A stretch of 64,000 nucleotides of DNA from Nitriliruptoraceae bacterium (GTDB lineage Bacteria; Actinomycetota; Nitriliruptoria; Nitriliruptorales; Nitriliruptoraceae). The translations under genes and the position numbers were made by a program. The stretch is from positions 32,327 to 96,326 of the forward strand of contig SKJX01000070.1 of NCBI GenBank assembly GCA_007121785.1. The letters are read 5' to 3'. The notes below the pieces were generated by a model. The model did no database searches and was not told the DNA's origin. It was given only the letters and a program-made list of their open reading frames with translations. This document shows positions 62,638 through 64,000 of the stretch, one piece after another (within the stretch, counting starts at the first letter, position 1; each line of letters starts with the position of its first letter).

Positions 62638-63510
62638 GTGGAGACGTTCATCCAGCTGACGGTCACCGGCCTGGCCAACGGCGCGATCCTGGCGCTGGCG
62701 GCGCTCGGCTTCGTGATCATCTTCAAGGCGACCGGGGTGATCAACTTCGCCCAGGGCTACTTCCTGCTGGTCGGCGCCTACGTCGTGTGGTCGGTGGTCG
62801 TCCAGGGCGGCCTGCACTGGTCGCTGGCCGTAGTGATCGCGCTCGCGGTCGCCGTCGGGATCGGGCTGACCACCGAGCGCTTCGTGCTGCGCCCCCTGGT
62901 CGGCGAGAACGTGATCTCGGTGATCATGGTCACCATCGGCCTGTCGTCGATCCTGGAAGGTGGTGTCCAGTACCTGTGGGGGACCGAACCGCGGCGGATG
63001 CCACCGTTCATCCCTCGGGGCACCGTCGAGGTCCTCGGCACCCCGTTGTCGCTGACGCGGATCTGGGCGGTGATCATCGCCGGCGTCGCGTTGCTGGCCC
63101 TGACCCTGTTCTTCCAACGCTCGCGCCACGGGATCGCCATGCGGGCCGTGGCCGACGACCAGCAGGCCGCGATGGTGGTCGGCATCAGCGTTCGACGGGT
63201 CTTTGCGATGGCCTGGGCACTGGCGGCGGTCAGCGCAGTGTTCGCCGGCATCATCGTGGCCAACATCTTCGGGGTGTCCTCCGAGGTCGCCGTCTTCGGC
63301 CTGCTCGTCTTCCCGGTCGTGATCCTCGGGGGTCTCGACTCCGTCCCCGGGGCCATGGTCGCCGGCACGATCATCGGTCTGCTGATGACCTACACCGCCG
63401 GCTACATCGGCGGCGGGCTCCAGCAGGTCATCCCCTACGTCATCCTGGTCCTGATCCTGCTGGTGCGGCCCTACGGGCTGTTCGGCGAGGTCCGGATCGA
63501 ACGAGTCTGA
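62638..63510 (+). CDS. LivH-type ABC permease
   Basis: 290 residues from GTG 62638. LivH features: TVTGLANGAILALAALGFVI, FKATGVINFAQGYFLLVGAY, RSRHGIAMRAVADDQQAAMV followed by VGISVRRVFAMAWALAAVSA, and VVILGGLDSVPGAMVAGTII. About eight membrane helices. It sits between the acyl-CoA ligase and LivM genes of the third Liv operon. Confidence 0.9.
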   Translation: METFIQLTVTGLANGAILALAALGFVIIFKATGVINFAQGYFLLVGAYVVWSVVVQGGLHWSLAVVIALAVAVGIGLTTERFVLRPLVGENVISVIMVTIGLSSILEGGVQYLWGTEPRRMPPFIPRGTVEVLGTPLSLTRIWAVIIAGVALLALTLFFQRSRHGIAMRAVADDQQAAMVVGISVRRVFAMAWALAAVSAVFAGIIVANIFGVSSEVAVFGLLVFPVVILGGLDSVPGAMVAGTIIGLLMTYTAGYIGGGLQQVIPYVILVLILLVRPYGLFGEVRIERV

Positions 63511-63522
63511 GGGGTCTGCTCC

Positions 63523-64000
63523 ATGGCAACCGCCACCGGCGTCCACCACACCTCCTACGAGTCGGACCTCTCGCTGCGGCCGACCCGCGCCGAGCGGGTC
63601 CGGCTGGTGCTGATCGTGCTGCTGGTGCTCGTCGCACCGTTCGTGCTCAGCCCGTTCTGGCTCTCGGTCACGAACAACATCGGGATCGCGATCATCGGTG
63701 CGGTGGGCTTGAACATCCTCACCGGGCACACCGGCCTGATCAGTCTCGGCAGCGGTGCGTTCCTTGGCGTCGGTGCCTACACCTCGGCGATCCTGGTCTC
63801 GCGCTTCGACGTGCCCACCCTGATCGCGATCGCGCTCGCAGTGGCGGTGACCACGGTGATCGGGACGTTCTTCGGGCTGCCGTCACTGCGCCTCAAGGGC
63901 CTCTACCTGGCGATGGCGACGCTCGCGGCCCAGTTCATCCTGATGTTCGCGATGCGCAACTGGGAGTTCGTCACCGGCGGGGTCGACGCCATCGTCGTCG
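63523..64000 (+). CDS. LivM-type ABC permease, truncated by the window end
   Basis: At least 159 residues from ATG 63523, open to the window end. LivM pattern: LVLIVLLVLVAPFVLSPFWL, NILTGHTGLISLGSGAFLGV then GAYTSAILVSRFDVPTLIAI, LPSLRLKGLYLAMATLAAQF. It follows LivH by 12 bases. The remaining helices and any LivF or binding protein lie beyond 64000. Confidence 0.88.
   Translation, partial: MATATGVHHTSYESDLSLRPTRAERVRLVLIVLLVLVAPFVLSPFWLSVTNNIGIAIIGAVGLNILTGHTGLISLGSGAFLGVGAYTSAILVSRFDVPTLIAIALAVAVTTVIGTFFGLPSLRLKGLYLAMATLAAQFILMFAMRNWEFVTGGVDAIVV

Overview
The window is very GC-rich with dense, overlapping actinobacterial-style gene organisation. GTG starts are common, there are many 4-bp ATGA/GTGA overlaps, and at least one promoter looks leaderless. 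A mycothiol-type DinB protein (TIGR03084-like) and five luciferase-like (LLM, often F420-dependent) oxidoreductases point to a high-GC actinobacterium. The lipoproteins carry long Asp/Glu tails after the lipobox, which would fit a deep-branching or salt-adapted lineage such as Nitriliruptoria; that placement is a guess. No rRNA, tRNA, CRISPR array, phage or intact insertion sequence was seen. One transposase remnant lies at about 48.6 kb.

Layout. 0-2.3 kb: a 5'-truncated thioesterase, an LLM oxidoreductase and a short URO-D-like gene. 2.6-11.2 kb: a complete ketone-carboxylase-type operon. It encodes two hydantoinase/oxoprolinase-A paralogues, a zinc-ribbon gamma-like subunit, a HyuB-type subunit, an SCP2-like protein and a PaaK-like CoA ligase, and it resembles acetophenone carboxylase (Apc) plus its CoA ligase. 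12.2-17.2 kb: a branched-chain-type (Liv) ABC importer with a fused LivH-LivM permease. 17.2-24.7 kb (minus strand): acyl-CoA ligase, LivH, LivM, substrate-binding protein and two LLM oxidoreductases. 25.1-35.8 kb (plus strand, divergent from the previous operon): LivF, LivG, then an Atu/Liu-like set. That set is biotin-dependent acyl-CoA carboxylase beta and alpha, DinB protein, enoyl-CoA hydratase, AtuA, an isovaleryl/citronellyl-type acyl-CoA dehydrogenase and a dienelactone hydrolase. 35.8-39.8 kb (minus): acyl-CoA dehydrogenase, hotdog thioesterase, PaaG-like isomerase, LLM and SnoaL-like protein. 40.0-46.0 kb (plus): a single-subunit molybdopterin enzyme, EthD-like protein, MaoC hydratase, LLM and a KstD/fumarate-reductase-like flavoprotein. 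46.1-48.5 kb: a TIM-barrel isomerase and an MFS exporter. 48.9-57 kb: mostly general genes (DUF21/CBS protein, lipoproteins, tyrosine phosphatase, DJ-1/PfpI protein, EamA transporter, Ser/Thr kinase, DUF427). 57-64 kb: an acetyl-CoA-synthetase-like protein that has lost its catalytic motifs, an IclR regulator, and a third Liv transporter in the order LivG, acyl-CoA ligase, LivH, LivM (cut by the window end).

Read together, this looks like a catabolic island for one or more hydrophobic, branched or cyclic ketone/acid substrates (terpenoid-, steroid- or aromatic-ketone-like). Liv-type importers are genetically paired with acyl-CoA ligases; LLM, flavin and molybdenum enzymes would oxidise; carboxylases would add CO2 to ketones and to enoyl-CoA; hydratases, dehydrogenases and thioesterases would finish the degradation. 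The substrates are not determined by the sequence. The most notable observations are the Liv-plus-acyl-CoA-ligase modules, the Apc-like cluster with an SCP2 protein, the Atu/Liu-like operon headed by LivFG, a recurring TTGACGTTGCACGT-type element inside promoter spacers, and the degenerate acetyl-CoA synthetase beside the only classical transcription factor in the window.
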